Part shown: positions 10,096 through 20,289 of the stretch, piece by piece
Layout of the letters: every line of letters starts with the position of its first letter
How positions within the stretch are numbered: the stretch's first letter is position 1
From: Roseiarcus sp963781895
GTDB lineage: Bacteria; Pseudomonadota; Alphaproteobacteria; Rhizobiales; Beijerinckiaceae
Reading direction: 5' to 3'
Length of the DNA stretch: 64,000 nucleotides
Assembly: GCA_963781895.1 (NCBI GenBank)
Contig: CAWAIM010000053.1
Span: forward strand, 62,001 to 126,000
Program-made: the position numbers and the translations under genes
Notes under the pieces: generated by a model
Databases searched by the model: none
Seen by the model: the letters and a program-made list of their open reading frames with translations, nothing else
Told to the model about the DNA's origin: nothing

Positions 10096-11505
10096 TCACC
10101 CTGTTTCGGGGACGGCCAGTCCGACGGGTGCAGCGAGTACGTTTCGGATGGCTTGGAGGGCGCCGATCGACCGCCTGCGGCCGGTTTCGATTACGGCTCG
10201 GATGTCGGCGTATTGTTTTGCGCCCCATTGGGAGCGGAATCCGTTGGTGATTTTGCGGAAGGTGGCGCAGGGGCGTAAGCCGCGTTCGGATTCGTTGTTG
10301 GTCGGGGGGACGGCGCGGTTGGACATGAAGACGAGGAGGTTGGGGCGGAGCTTTTCGATCGTGCTTTTCCATTTGACCCCGGCGGGATGAGCGGGGGTCA
10401 AGGCCAAGATGCGATCAAGATCGGCTTCGAGGCGCCTTTTGTGGATTTTGAGCGTGGCGTCGTTCCATGTGTCGCGCCGCGCCGCCTGTTCGCAAGCCAC
10501 TGCGATGAAGTGGCGCACAGCGGGGGCGAAGACGCCGTCGCCCTCGTCGATGACGTATTGGGTATCGCGCAGGAGATGGGCGAGGCAGACTTGATGGTCG
10601 GACTTGGCCCAGCCGGCCTGGGCGGCGTAGCGATCGGAGACCCAGGCGTTAGGGCGAATGTCGCCGAGGAACTCCTGGACCGCCTCCTTGGAGCGGCGGG
10701 GATGGGTCAGGAAGCACGCATTCTGACCGTGATGGAAAACCCACAGCCACCAGCTTCGCTTGCCGACCCGCAAGCCGGTTTCGTCGGAACAGATCACGGT
10801 TCCCGACAGCAGCCGGGCGCGGATGGCGGCGCTGGTCGCCGCAAAGCTTTCGCGCGCCTTGGAGAGAATGTTGACCAGCGCTCCTTCGCTGATGTCGAGG
10901 CCGAACACGTCCTTCATCAGGCGCGACAGCCGCTCGAAGCCGACGCCCTGGGTGAAGCGCAGATAGATGACGAACGCCCGGAGATTGGGGCCGAATGGCG
11001 ACCCGGGCTCCAGCCCCGCCGCGGCCTCGGCCTTGAAGCGCCGCGCGCAGCAGGGGCAAACGCCTCCATGCAGCCTCACCCGCGTGATCTCCGGCGCAAT
11101 CGGCGGAATCTCGATGCGGTCATAGACCTCGCTCGCCTCCTGCGGGCTCTGCGAGACGTCGGCCCCGCAGCGGTCGCACACGCTCGCCACGATGTCGCGC
11201 TCATGCGTCGGATTGGGATGCAGGGGCCGATGCGCGCCCGGATGCGGCTTCTTCTTGCGGCGGCTCTTCACGAACTCCGTCGTCTTCTTGTGGCCTTGGC
11301 TCGGCGGGATGCTCGAATTGTTCGGCGTCTTCGGCGGACGAATATCCGGTTGGCCTAGTGAGCGATCTTCGCCCGAGGGCCAGGGCCGCACGCTCGCTCG
11401 GCCTCCGCGGCTAGTTCCTATATTAACAGTATAATAATGTATTAAAATCACCCGAGGGCGTGGGCTGACGCGCGCTCGCCCGCCGCTGCTTTGGCCGATT
11501 GTCAT
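10096..11505 (-). CDS. IS66-family transposase (TnpC) with aberrant 5' end
   Basis: From about residue 57 onward this is a good IS66 transposase: the LGQP...PPKTPNNSSIPPSQGHK entry motif, a CxxC zinc-finger-like pair of cysteines (SVCDRCGAD and GVCPCCARR), DDE-type residues in ICSDETGLR, WVSDRYAA and NNESERGL, and the normal IS66 C-terminal domain. The usual N-terminal coiled coil is missing. It is replaced by about 56 residues translated from an AT-rich/GC-rich repeat patch (11370-11505), and the nominal ATG overlaps the stop codon of the GDSL esterase gene. Accessory tnpA and tnpB genes are absent, and no convincing terminal inverted repeats were found. Best read as a 5'-truncated, probably immobile copy. 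Confidence 0.85.
   Translation of the reverse strand: MTIGQSSGGRARVSPRPRVILIHYYTVNIGTSRGGRASVRPWPSGEDRSLGQPDIRPPKTPNNSSIPPSQGHKKTTEFVKSRRKKKPHPGAHRPLHPNPTHERDIVASVCDRCGADVSQSPQEASEVYDRIEIPPIAPEITRVRLHGGVCPCCARRFKAEAAAGLEPGSPFGPNLRAFVIYLRFTQGVGFERLSRLMKDVFGLDISEGALVNILSKARESFAATSAAIRARLLSGTVICSDETGLRVGKRSWWLWVFHHGQNACFLTHPRRSKEAVQEFLGDIRPNAWVSDRYAAQAGWAKSDHQVCLAHLLRDTQYVIDEGDGVFAPAVRHFIAVACEQAARRDTWNDATLKIHKRRLEADLDRILALTPAHPAGVKWKSTIEKLRPNLLVFMSNRAVPPTNNESERGLRPCATFRKITNGFRSQWGAKQYADIRAVIETGRRRSIGALQAIRNVLAAPVGLAVPETG
11370..11500. repeat. Imperfect duplicated GC-rich segment flanking an AT-rich block
   Basis: Two related segments, one starting cgcccgagggccagggccgc (near 11372) and one starting acccgagggcgtgggctgac (near 11450), each run for about 40 bases through a CGCTCG-rich stretch to CCGC. 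They flank a 30-base AT-rich block (tattaacagtataataatg, near 11420). The unit looks like a REP-type or insertion scar upstream of the truncated IS66 gene. Confidence 0.45.
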
Positions 11506-12128
11506 CCCAGCGTCATCCGCACCGCTTCGGCCATCGCCCGGCCGAGAATGGCGTGCTGGTCGGGCGCGTAGTGGATGCCGTCGAGCGGCGAAGCGGAAAT
11601 GAACGCGCCCGCGTCGACGAAACCGAGGCCGCGGCGCTCGGCCAGCGCGCGATAGAGCGCGGGAAGCTCGCGCGCCTTGGCCGCCCCGCCGGCGAACATC
11701 TCGGCGTATTCGGTGAGTTTGGCGATCGGCGGCGGCGCGACGACGATGACGCGCGGCGCGCCGCCGCCCGGACCGGCTTGAGACGCGAGCGCGACCTCGA
11801 CCAGCCGCTCGAGGCCGGCGGCGATCATCTGCGGCGTCGCCGCGAATTTGGCCTTGCAGTCGTTGCAGCCGAGCGAAACGATGACGAGATCGAGCGGCGC
11901 GTGGCTCAACAGGCAGGGCTCGAAATAGACCAGGCCGTTGCGGCCCGGCTCGTCGGGATCGTCGAATTGCGCGGTGCGCCCGCGCAGGCCCTCTTCGATG
12001 ACCGAAAAACCTTCGCCCAGCGCACGCGCCATCACGCCCGGCCAGCGCACGTCGGGCGCCATCCGCGCGTCTTGCCCCGGGATCGAGCCCCAGGTGTTGG
12101 AATCTCCGAAGGCGACGACGACCGGCAT
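11502..12128 (-). CDS. SGNH/GDSL-family hydrolase (arylesterase-like)
   Basis: A 208-aa protein with the four SGNH blocks: FGDSNTWG (nucleophile Ser, residue 10), the block II Gly in EEGLRGRT, LGCNDCK (block III Asn) and DGIHYAPDQH (catalytic Asp and His near the C-terminus). These enzymes hydrolyse small esters or acyl groups. The Trp in GDSNTWG is typical of TesA/arylesterase-like members. No signal peptide is visible, so it is cytoplasmic. Its stop codon is overlapped by the nominal start of the IS66 frame. Confidence 0.85.
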   Translation of the reverse strand: MPVVVAFGDSNTWGSIPGQDARMAPDVRWPGVMARALGEGFSVIEEGLRGRTAQFDDPDEPGRNGLVYFEPCLLSHAPLDLVIVSLGCNDCKAKFAATPQMIAAGLERLVEVALASQAGPGGGAPRVIVVAPPPIAKLTEYAEMFAGGAAKARELPALYRALAERRGLGFVDAGAFISASPLDGIHYAPDQHAILGRAMAEAVRMTLG

Positions 12129-12575
12129 GGTTCTTATTCTCGTGTGAGGTTCAAGGATGCGATCTGCCCCGGATTCGCGGCGCGATCAAGCCCGCGCCCG
12201 GCGCGCCGCCGACGGCGAAAGAAGCAAAAGCGGATTGACTTCGGCGTCAAAGACGGGGGTCATCGGCCGCCTTCGCGCGCGGTTTGAATCAGGGCGCGAC
12301 GCCACAAGGCTCAAGAAGCAAAAGCAGATTGACTTCGGCGTCGAAGACGGGGAGTAATCGCCGACTTCCCATGGCCCAACAGGTGAAGGCAGATTGACTT
12401 CGGCGTCAAAGACGCGGGTGATGAGCCGCGCCGCATGAATCCAGGCGCGACGCCGTCAGGGGAACAGCTGCGCCGCGGCTTTGGTCGGAAACGCGAAGAT
12501 TCCAGGAGCGGTCCGGCGCCGGGCTCTGGTTGCGGATTGCCGGCTTTGAGCCGCGACAAACACGGGGGTTCGATC
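12129..12575. repeat. Intergenic region with three direct repeats
   Basis: No gene is seen in these 447 bases between the divergent esterase and alcohol dehydrogenase genes. The 16-bp core GATTGACTTCGGCGTC occurs three times in the same direction, at 12233-12248, 12327-12342 and 12392-12407. The first two copies share the preceding AAGCAAAAGC. The first and third share a downstream tail that includes TGAATC and GGCGCGACGCC. Spacings of 94 and 65 bp argue against a protein-coding or helical-phase arrangement. It is probably a decayed small repeat family. Confidence 0.6.
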
Positions 12576-13639
12576 ATGAATGCCGCCCGCCAGATGCAGA
12601 GTTACAAGCTCACGGCGTTCGGCGCGCCGCTGAGGGAGGTCATCGAGTCTCCGCCGGTTCCGGCCGGAACTCAGGTGCTGCTTCGTGTTCGCGCATGCGG
12701 CGTCTGCCACTCGGACATCCATCTCTCCGATGGATATTTCGACCGCGGTCGCGGGCGGAAGATCGACGCGTCAAGCGCAGTCCAGCTGCCGCGCATTCTC
12801 GGTCACGAGATCGTCGGCGCAGTCGACGAGTTGGGACCCGAGGCGTCCGGCGTCCGCGTCGGAGACCTGCGGGTCATCTATCCATGGGGCGGTTGCGGGC
12901 ATTGCGCAATGTGCAAGACCGGCCAGGAGAATCTTTGCCCGCGGCCAGGCAACCTCGGAGTTCACCGCGACGGCGGTTTCAGCAGTTACGTTCTCGTCGA
13001 TCATCCGAGGCATCTGGCCGCGTTCGACCCGTTGCCCGAGGCCTTTGCCGCGACCCTGGCGTGTTCCGGTCTCACCGCCTACAGCGCGCTGAAAAAGGCG
13101 GCGCCGGTCGATGCCGACAACCCGCTGCTGATCATCGGCGCTGGCGGGCTTGGGCTTGCCGCGGTCAACTTGACGCGCGCCCTTTACGGCGTCGGCCCTG
13201 TCGTGGCGGACATCGACGCGACAAAACGGCAGGCCGCCCTCGACGCCGGCGCTCGGCGGCGGTCGATCCCTCCGATCCCGATGTTCGCGAGCGGCTGCTG
13301 AAGGAGACTGGCGGCTTTTCGGCCGCCATCGACTTCGTCGGCGCGGAGAGTTCGACCGGGTTCGGCCTCGCCTTGCTGCGCAAGGGAGGGAGCATTTATG
13401 TCGTCGGCCTGTTCGGCGGCGCGATCGAAATTCCGCTGGCCACGCTGCCGCTTCGCGCCGTCGGCGTGATCGGCGTGTCCGTAGGGTCGCTGCCGGAGTT
13501 CCGGGAACTGCTCGCCCTTGCCCGGGACGGCCGAGTGAAGCCGATGCCGATCGAGACGCGGCCGCTCGATGCGGCTCAGCGGTCGCTGGACGACCTGCGC
13601 GCCGGCCGCATTCGCGGCCGCGTCGTCCTCACCGCCTAA
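12576..13639 (+). pseudogene. Zinc-dependent alcohol dehydrogenase, frameshifted
   Basis: The ATG at 12576 begins a medium-chain dehydrogenase. The catalytic zinc site (RACGVCHSD and GHE), the structural four-cysteine zinc loop (GCGHCAMCKTGQENLC) and the NAD-binding glycine motif IIGAGGLGLAAV are intact. At 13254-13261 the eight bases between GGC GCT and GTC GAT break the frame (net -1, or +2), within a CGG repeat. The other frame then gives DPSDPDVRERLL through to RIRGRVVLTA and stops at 13639. Restored length is about 354 aa, normal for the family. The substrate is not predictable. It stands alone, next to the repeat patch and the hairpins, so either real decay or a sequencing slip in the CGG run is possible. 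Confidence 0.8.
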
Positions 13640-13742
13640 GCAGGATTGCGGAAAAGCGGCCACCGGTCTTCCGACAAAAATCCTGCTTCTTCAAAGGAGT
13701 CTAAGCAGGGATTCGTTGGCGAGCCGACGAATCCCTGCTTAG
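13640..13742. repeat. Double REP-like hairpin between convergent genes
   Basis: The first stem has arms GCAGGATT (13640-13647) and AATCCTGC (13679-13686), enclosing a GCGGAAAAGCGGCC-type core of the REP style common in Hyphomicrobiales. The second has 20-base arms (13701-13720 and 13723-13742) with one mismatch and a GA loop, beginning CTAAGCAGGGATTCG. Both lie between the converging dehydrogenase and outer-membrane protein genes. They could act as a bidirectional terminator, a stabilising stem or an insertion target. Confidence 0.7.
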
Positions 13743-13809
13743 TTTCCGCGATTGCGCGGCGGCGATCTTTTTGCAGCGAATGGCGGGGAGTTTCGCCAGC
13801 GCGCTCCGG

Positions 13810-14733
13810 TCAAAACGTCAGGTTGAGCCTCAGCGCCGTCATGAAATTGTAGACCGGATATTGCTTGATGATCGGCACGCCGACTTCCAGCGAGGCGTTG
13901 AAATTATCGCTGAACTTGTGTCCGATTCGGGCGTCGAAGGGGAGAAACAGGCGGCCCGTCTGACCGGTGATCGGATCGCCGAAATTCCAGCGGATCTCGG
14001 GGTTGGGATAGAGCGTGAAGAACCACCGGTCGGGCAGCGCCAGGTTGAGCATGGGCCCAAACTGGAGATTGTTGATGTTTTTTCTCATCGGATCGCCGGC
14101 GAAGCTGACGTCGTAGCGCGCCAGCGGCTCGAAATAGCTTCCAACGCTGATTTCCGGCAGGGAGTAGCGGAAGCCCGCTATCGGCATCACTTGCCATTTT
14201 CCCGATCCGAAAGTGTCGCCGCCGGTCGGGGCGACGAGCCGGACGCCGGCGCCGGCCCTCCATCGAGAATTGAACTCATGAATGACCGCCGCCTGGATAT
14301 CGGCGTCCCCGACGCCATAGAGATAATCGCCGTCGGGATTGCTGTCGGTGATCGGATTCTTGGCGATATACGGCAGGTCGCCGCGAAACACGAGTTGCCA
14401 CTGCGAAGCGATGTTGACGCTCAGGTCGCCGCGAAGCTTGAAGGTTTCCCTGGTGACGGTGTCGGGCTCGCCGTTGAGGTTGGTGCCGGGCGAGGTCCTC
14501 AGCTGATAGAGCAGCTGAAGCAGGTTTTGCGGGTTGAGGGCGTCGCCGGTCGGCGCCGAGCCCTGATCCTGGGCTGATGCTGGCTGGCCGCCGCTTCCGG
14601 CGGAATTCGGCGCTTCCTGCGACAGGGCCGACGCCGGCTGCAGCGCAGTCAGGGCGACGAGCGCGCGCCCGAGATTCCGCCATGCGATGGCCAAAGCTCC
14701 GCCCGTCGTCTCTGATTGCCGAGGATCGGCCAT
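13810..14733 (-). CDS. Outer-membrane beta-barrel protein (transporter-like)
   Basis: A 307-aa exported protein. The N-terminal hydrophobic stretch ALVALTALQPASALSQ acts as a signal, after a rather long polar leader, so a later start is possible. A low-complexity linker (about residues 43-65) is followed by amphipathic strands rich in aromatic residues. Segments such as GVGDADIQAAVIHEFN, VRLVAPTGGDTFGSG and FMTALRLNLTF (terminal Phe) fit a 10-14-stranded barrel. It resembles proteins annotated as phenol-pathway (MetA-type) transporters, but the substrate is unknown. It converges on the alcohol dehydrogenase across the double hairpin. Confidence 0.7.
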   Translation of the reverse strand: MADPRQSETTGGALAIAWRNLGRALVALTALQPASALSQEAPNSAGSGGQPASAQDQGSAPTGDALNPQNLLQLLYQLRTSPGTNLNGEPDTVTRETFKLRGDLSVNIASQWQLVFRGDLPYIAKNPITDSNPDGDYLYGVGDADIQAAVIHEFNSRWRAGAGVRLVAPTGGDTFGSGKWQVMPIAGFRYSLPEISVGSYFEPLARYDVSFAGDPMRKNINNLQFGPMLNLALPDRWFFTLYPNPEIRWNFGDPITGQTGRLFLPFDARIGHKFSDNFNASLEVGVPIIKQYPVYNFMTALRLNLTF

Positions 14734-14851
14734 TGCTGCGTCGCCCGCCCCAGTCGTGCGATCGTCTCTATCTTATCGCTGCATGGCGCATATTCGGCGC
14801 CATCGCGGACTTAGCCTTGAAACGACTTGTCCGCCAGGGGGGCTGGCCGTT

Positions 14852-15418
14852 CTAATTTGGCGCCTGTGTCGCGAGCCGGGCGTGGACTTCGGCGGTCATG
14901 GTCTCGATCCGCTCGACAAGCGTCCTGACGGTCTGGGTGAGATCGGTGTTTTGCCTCAGGAGCGCTTCGACGCCCTGGGTCAGCGTCGTATTCTGTTCGA
15001 GCATCTCGACCAGCAGCTTCGTCTGCTTTTGCATCTGGGCCTGTCGCTCCTCGTTGACCTGATGAAGCTCCTCGCGATGCTGGGCGTCGGCGGCGCTGTT
15101 GGCCTTGTCCCGGTCGGCCTGGCGCGTTTGCGCCAGCAGGATCAGCGGCGCGGCGTAGGCCGCCTGCAACGAGAAGGCGAGGTTCAGCAGGATGAAGGGA
15201 TAGACGTCGAACGCCGTCCAACCGACGACGTTGACCCAGATCCAGGCGCCGACGATGAGCGTCTGCGACATGAGAAACGTGGGCGTGCCGAAGAAACGCG
15301 CGAATTTCTCCGCCCGCAGACCGAACCAGTCGCCGCCGAACACCAACTCGAGATGGGCATGCGACAGGTGAAACCTGCGCGGGTGTTTGTCGCCGTTCGC
15401 CGCTCGCCCCGTGCTCAT
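14852..15418 (-). CDS. DUF1003 membrane protein
   Basis: A 188-aa protein. A short N-terminal segment (FGGDWFGLRAEKFARFFGT) is followed by two transmembrane helices, about residues 48-68 (LMSQTLIVGAWIWVNVVGW) and 72-95 (YPFILLNLAFSLQAAYAAP), as in DUF1003. The C-terminal part, about 100-180, is a predicted coiled coil made of repeated LVEMLEQN, LLRQN and LVERIE heptads. The family has no established function, though some members are linked to Mg or Co homeostasis. It stands alone. Confidence 0.85.
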   Translation of the reverse strand: MSTGRAANGDKHPRRFHLSHAHLELVFGGDWFGLRAEKFARFFGTPTFLMSQTLIVGAWIWVNVVGWTAFDVYPFILLNLAFSLQAAYAAPLILLAQTRQADRDKANSAADAQHREELHQVNEERQAQMQKQTKLLVEMLEQNTTLTQGVEALLRQNTDLTQTVRTLVERIETMTAEVHARLATQAPN

Positions 15419-15839
15419 CAGCCCCTCCTTTGCGCGCCCGCCGGGCGCAGGTCCGGCGGCGCCAAGGCCGACGAACCCGAGTCGGTCTTGTCGTCATGAT
15501 AATACAAGAATCCGGATGGAGTTTCATCGGCGGCGCGGTCGCTTCCCCGCGCGAGGGTGCAGGTCCCGACGGATGAGGCCGGGAATTGAGGTTGCGTCGA
15601 CGGCGCCGCGGCGCCAATAGGACCGATGGCGAGATCTCGGCCGGCCTGGCGCGCGGATGGGCGAGGCGCTGATGCGGAGTTATTCAACCGAATTAAAATA
15701 GGATATAATGGTAAAGTCTTACATAATTAGTTAAATAAGGAAGCGTCCGCGTTCGTCGCGTCGACTCGAGCGCTTCTCAAGACGGGCGGGCGACGCGAAA
15801 AGAGCAAACGAAAAGACAATACACCAAGGGAGCCGTTGC
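15419..15839. promoter_or_regulatory. Intergenic region with AT-rich promoter block upstream of metY
   Basis: No convincing gene lies in these 421 bases. A sharply AT-rich block at 15678-15740 (for example ataggatataatggtaaag) contrasts with the GC-rich surroundings and contains a TATAAT-like hexamer. It likely holds the metY promoter. I looked for SAM-II and SAM-V riboswitch cores, expected upstream of alphaproteobacterial methionine genes, and did not recognise one. The metY ribosome binding site is AAGGGAG, 8 bases before the ATG. Confidence 0.45.
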
Positions 15840-17123
<1,284 letters not shown>

Positions 17124-17165
17124 CGGGACGGGCGCGCGCGATCGGAGTTTTCCGGTCGCGCCGCC

Positions 17166-18702
17166 TCAGCCTCGCGCATAACGGTCGCGCAGCTCGCGTT
17201 TGAGGACCTTGCCGATCGCGCTGCGCGGCAGGGCGTCGATGATCCGCAGGTCGGCGAGGCGCTGGGTCTTGCCGAGCCGCGCGTTGACCCAGTCCCGGAG
17301 CGCTGGCGCGTCGATGGCCGCGCCGCGCCGGGGAGCGGCGAAGGCGACCGGCGTTTCGCCCCAGCGCTCCGAGGCGACGCCGATCACCGCGGCCTCCGCG
17401 ACGGCTTCATGCTGGACCAGCTCGGCCTCGATATCCGACGGATAAATGTTGAAGCCGCCGGAAATGATCACGTCCTTCGCCCGGTCGAGCAGGATCAAAA
17501 AGCCGTCCTCGTCGAAGCGGCCGATGTCGCCGGTGCGGATGAAGCGCCGTCCCTCCGGGTCGACGCCATTCGGCCTCGCGCGTGGCGTCCGGCAGGTTGT
17601 GGTATCCCGTCATCATCGCTTCCGACCGGCCGACCACCTCGCCGACCTTGCCCCTCTCGACCTCGCGCCCGTTCTCGTCGATCAGGCGAATGTCGTGGCC
17701 CGACATCGGCTGGCCGACGGTGTGGAGCTTGTGCGGAAACTGATGGGCGGCAAGCGCCGTCGCGCCGCCGCCTTCGGTCATCCCGTAGAATTCGACCAGG
17801 CCGCCCGGCCAGCGCTTCAGCACGTCGGCCTTCAGCGCGGCAGGGAAGGGCGCGCTGGTGGAGAACTTCAAGACGTAGCTCGACAGATCGTATCGCCCGA
17901 AATCGTCGCGCTCCATGATCCGGCGGTACTGCACCGGAACCAGCATCGCATGCGTCGCCCGGCGCTCTTGTGACAGGCGCAGGAACTCGCCGGCGTCGAA
18001 CTTGGGCATCAGCGCCGCGGCGCCGCCGTGCGCGAGCGTCGGCAGGAAGACGACGAGGGTCGTATTCGAATAGAGCGGCGTCGAAACGATCGTCACTGCG
18101 CCCTGATAGGAAACGCGGGTGAATTGCCCCCATCGCATGCGATGCGATTGAACGATGCCTTTGGGCGCGCCGGTCGTGCCCGACGAATAGATGATGTTGA
18201 ACGGATGATCCGGGGCGATCGCGACCGGGGCGGGCGCCGCTCCCGCCGGGCCGAGCCAGCCCGAGAACGGCTCCCCCGCTTCGCTGTCGTCAAGCGCGAT
18301 GCGCCGGACCGCCTTGTCCTCGCCGGCCTCCTTCAGCCTCGCCGCGCTTTCGCGGTCGAGGAGGAACAGCCTCGCGCCGCTGTCGCCGAGCATCATCATC
18401 AGGCTCGCCGCCGTCGAGGACGGCGCGAGCAGGGCGGGCGCCGCCCCCGCCGCCAGGATCCCGCAGAACGCCGCGGCGTATGCGAGCGAGTTGCGGGCGC
18501 AGATGGCGACCGCCTCGCCGCTCCTGACGCCGTCGCGCTGCAGGGCGAAGGCGATGCGGTCCATCAGCCCGGCGAGCGCGCCATAGGTCAGCGTCTCATC
18601 GCCCTCGATGAGCGCGGGATGGTCCGGGCGCTCTTGAGCATGGGCGCGGATCAACTCGGGCAATGTGGCGAAATCGCTCGCCAGAAGCTCCTCAGCCAAC
18701 AT
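17166..18702 (-). CDS. AMP-dependent acyl-CoA synthetase, frameshifted
   Basis: The start at 18702 (MLAEELL) is set by family alignment; the upstream extension is not coding-like. The main frame carries the AMP-binding signature IIYSSGTTGAPKG, the YGMTEGGG motif and TGYHNLPDA. At about 17565-17568 one extra base after the GAATGG codons shifts the frame. The correct continuation VDPEGRRFIRTGDIGRFDEDG leads into ILLDRAKDVIISGGFNIYPS and the catalytic lysine motif RSAIGKVLKRELR. Restored length is about 511 aa, normal. It activates a carboxylic acid to its CoA thioester; chain length is not evident. It is divergent from dctA, so the acid could be a transported substrate, which is only suggestive. 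Confidence 0.87.
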
Positions 18703-18892
18703 GGGCGCCCTCCGCCGGCGTAATCGGCATCGCCTCTTGCAAGGCGCGTCCGGCTGAGATTGTCGCTTCGGACGAAGGGAGGCAAGCCGCGAAGGGCTCG
18801 CGCGCCCCGCCCGGGCGTCTTGCGTCCTGCGACGCGGCGCGCGATGATCGATGGACGCCGAGCGCTCGGGAAAAGAGCCGGAGGAGGAAGCG

Positions 18893-20248
18893 ATGACGAG
18901 CGGTCGGCCTTGGTATGCGGCGCTGTACGTCCAGGTTCTCATCGCCGTCGTGCTCGGCGCGCTCGTCGGCTGGCTTTTCCCCGCCTTCGCGACCAACCAG
19001 TGGATCGACTTTCTCGGCCGCGCGTTCGTCAAGCTCGTCAAGATGGCGATCGCGCCGATCATCTTCTGCACGGTGGTGTCCGGCATCTCCCATATCGACG
19101 AAGCCAAGAGCGTCGGCCGGGTCGGGGTGAAGGCGCTGATCTATTTCGAAGTCGTCTCGAGCCTGGCCCTGATCATCGGCATTCTGGTGGGCGTGCTGTG
19201 GCGGCCGGGCGCCAGCTTTCCGGTCAAGGCGCTGACCCCCGAACAGGCCGCGCAGGTCAAATGCTACGCCGACACCGCAGGTCAGATGAAGCCGGTCGAC
19301 TATATCCTGCACATCATTCCCGACAGCGTGGTCGGGGCCTTCGTCTCCAGCCCGGAAGGCGGTCTCTGCAAGGCCGGCGGGCCGGTGATCTTTCAGATCG
19401 GCGACATCCTCCAAGTCCTTTTCTTCGCGGTGCTTTTCGGCTTCGCGCTGATGAATCTCGGGCCGCGCGCGGCGGCGGTGCGCGGTCTCGTGGACGATCT
19501 CACGCACGCCATGTTCGCCGTCATCGCCATCATCATGAAGGCGGCGCCGCTCGGCGCGTTCGGGGCGATGGCGTTCACGATCGGCAGGTATGGCCCCTCG
19601 GCCCTCGGCAACCTCTTGAACCTCATCCTGACCTTCTACGCATCGGCGGCGCTGTTCGTGCTCCTGGTCCTGGGGACGATCGCGCGCGCCGCGGGCTTCT
19701 CGATCCTGCGCTTCATCCGCTTCATCAAGGATGAACTGCTGATTGTTCTCGGCACGTCGTCGTCGGAGAGCGCGCTGCCGCTGCTGATGGCCAAGCTCGA
19801 GCATCTCGGCTGCTCGAAACAGGTCGTCGGCCTCGTTGTGCCGACCGGCTATTCGTTCAATCTCGACGGCACGAACATTTACATGACTCTCGCGACCCTG
19901 TTCATCGCCCAGGCGCTGCACGTCGATCTGAGCTGGGGGCAGATGGTCACCATTCTGCTCGTGGCGATGCTGACCTCGAAAGGCGCGAGCGGCGTCACCG
20001 GGGCGGGCTTCGTCACGCTTGCGGGCACGCTGGCCGCGGCGGACGCGCGGCTCATCCCCGGCCTCGCGATCGTGTTCGGCATCGACAAGTTCATGAGCGA
20101 GGTCAGAGCCCTCACCAACATCATCGGCAACGGGGTGGCGACCATCGTCGTTTCGCTGTGGGAAGGCGAACTGGACCGCGCGAAGATGGCGGCGGCTCTT
20201 GGGGATTTCGACGCCGAAGAGGCGCTTGTCGCCGCGGAGGCCGAGTAG
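18893..20248 (+). CDS. dctA: Dicarboxylate:cation symporter DctA
   Basis: A DAACS-family carrier of 451 aa from ATG 18893, chosen because GGAGGAAG lies 4 bases before it. A 14-residue longer form is possible. About eight transmembrane helices and the two re-entrant hairpins are present. Diagnostic motifs: LVKMAIAPIIFCTVVSGI, the serine-rich hairpin LGTSSSESALP, NLDGTNIYMT (cation and substrate site) and SKGASGVTGAGF. DctA imports succinate, fumarate and malate with Na+ or H+. No DctBD regulators are adjacent. An unusual 50-residue Cys-containing insert (about 90-140) follows the third helix and deserves comparison with close relatives. Confidence 0.9.
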   Translation: MTSGRPWYAALYVQVLIAVVLGALVGWLFPAFATNQWIDFLGRAFVKLVKMAIAPIIFCTVVSGISHIDEAKSVGRVGVKALIYFEVVSSLALIIGILVGVLWRPGASFPVKALTPEQAAQVKCYADTAGQMKPVDYILHIIPDSVVGAFVSSPEGGLCKAGGPVIFQIGDILQVLFFAVLFGFALMNLGPRAAAVRGLVDDLTHAMFAVIAIIMKAAPLGAFGAMAFTIGRYGPSALGNLLNLILTFYASAALFVLLVLGTIARAAGFSILRFIRFIKDELLIVLGTSSSESALPLLMAKLEHLGCSKQVVGLVVPTGYSFNLDGTNIYMTLATLFIAQALHVDLSWGQMVTILLVAMLTSKGASGVTGAGFVTLAGTLAAADARLIPGLAIVFGIDKFMSEVRALTNIIGNGVATIVVSLWEGELDRAKMAAALGDFDAEEALVAAEAE

Positions 20249-20271
20249 CGCGACGCGCGGAAGCGGCTCCC

Positions 20272-20289
20272 GGGGCGCGGGGGCGCCCC
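20272..20289. terminator. GC hairpin between convergent dctA and smpB
   Basis: Arms GGGGCGC and GCGCCCC with a GGGG loop, overlapping the last base of the smpB stop. It sits at the convergence point and may terminate both transcripts. No U-tract is visible. Confidence 0.4.

Noticed and set aside
15600..15839. SAM-II or SAM-V riboswitch before metY
   Set aside because: No recognisable conserved core was found by eye. Only a covariance search could settle it.
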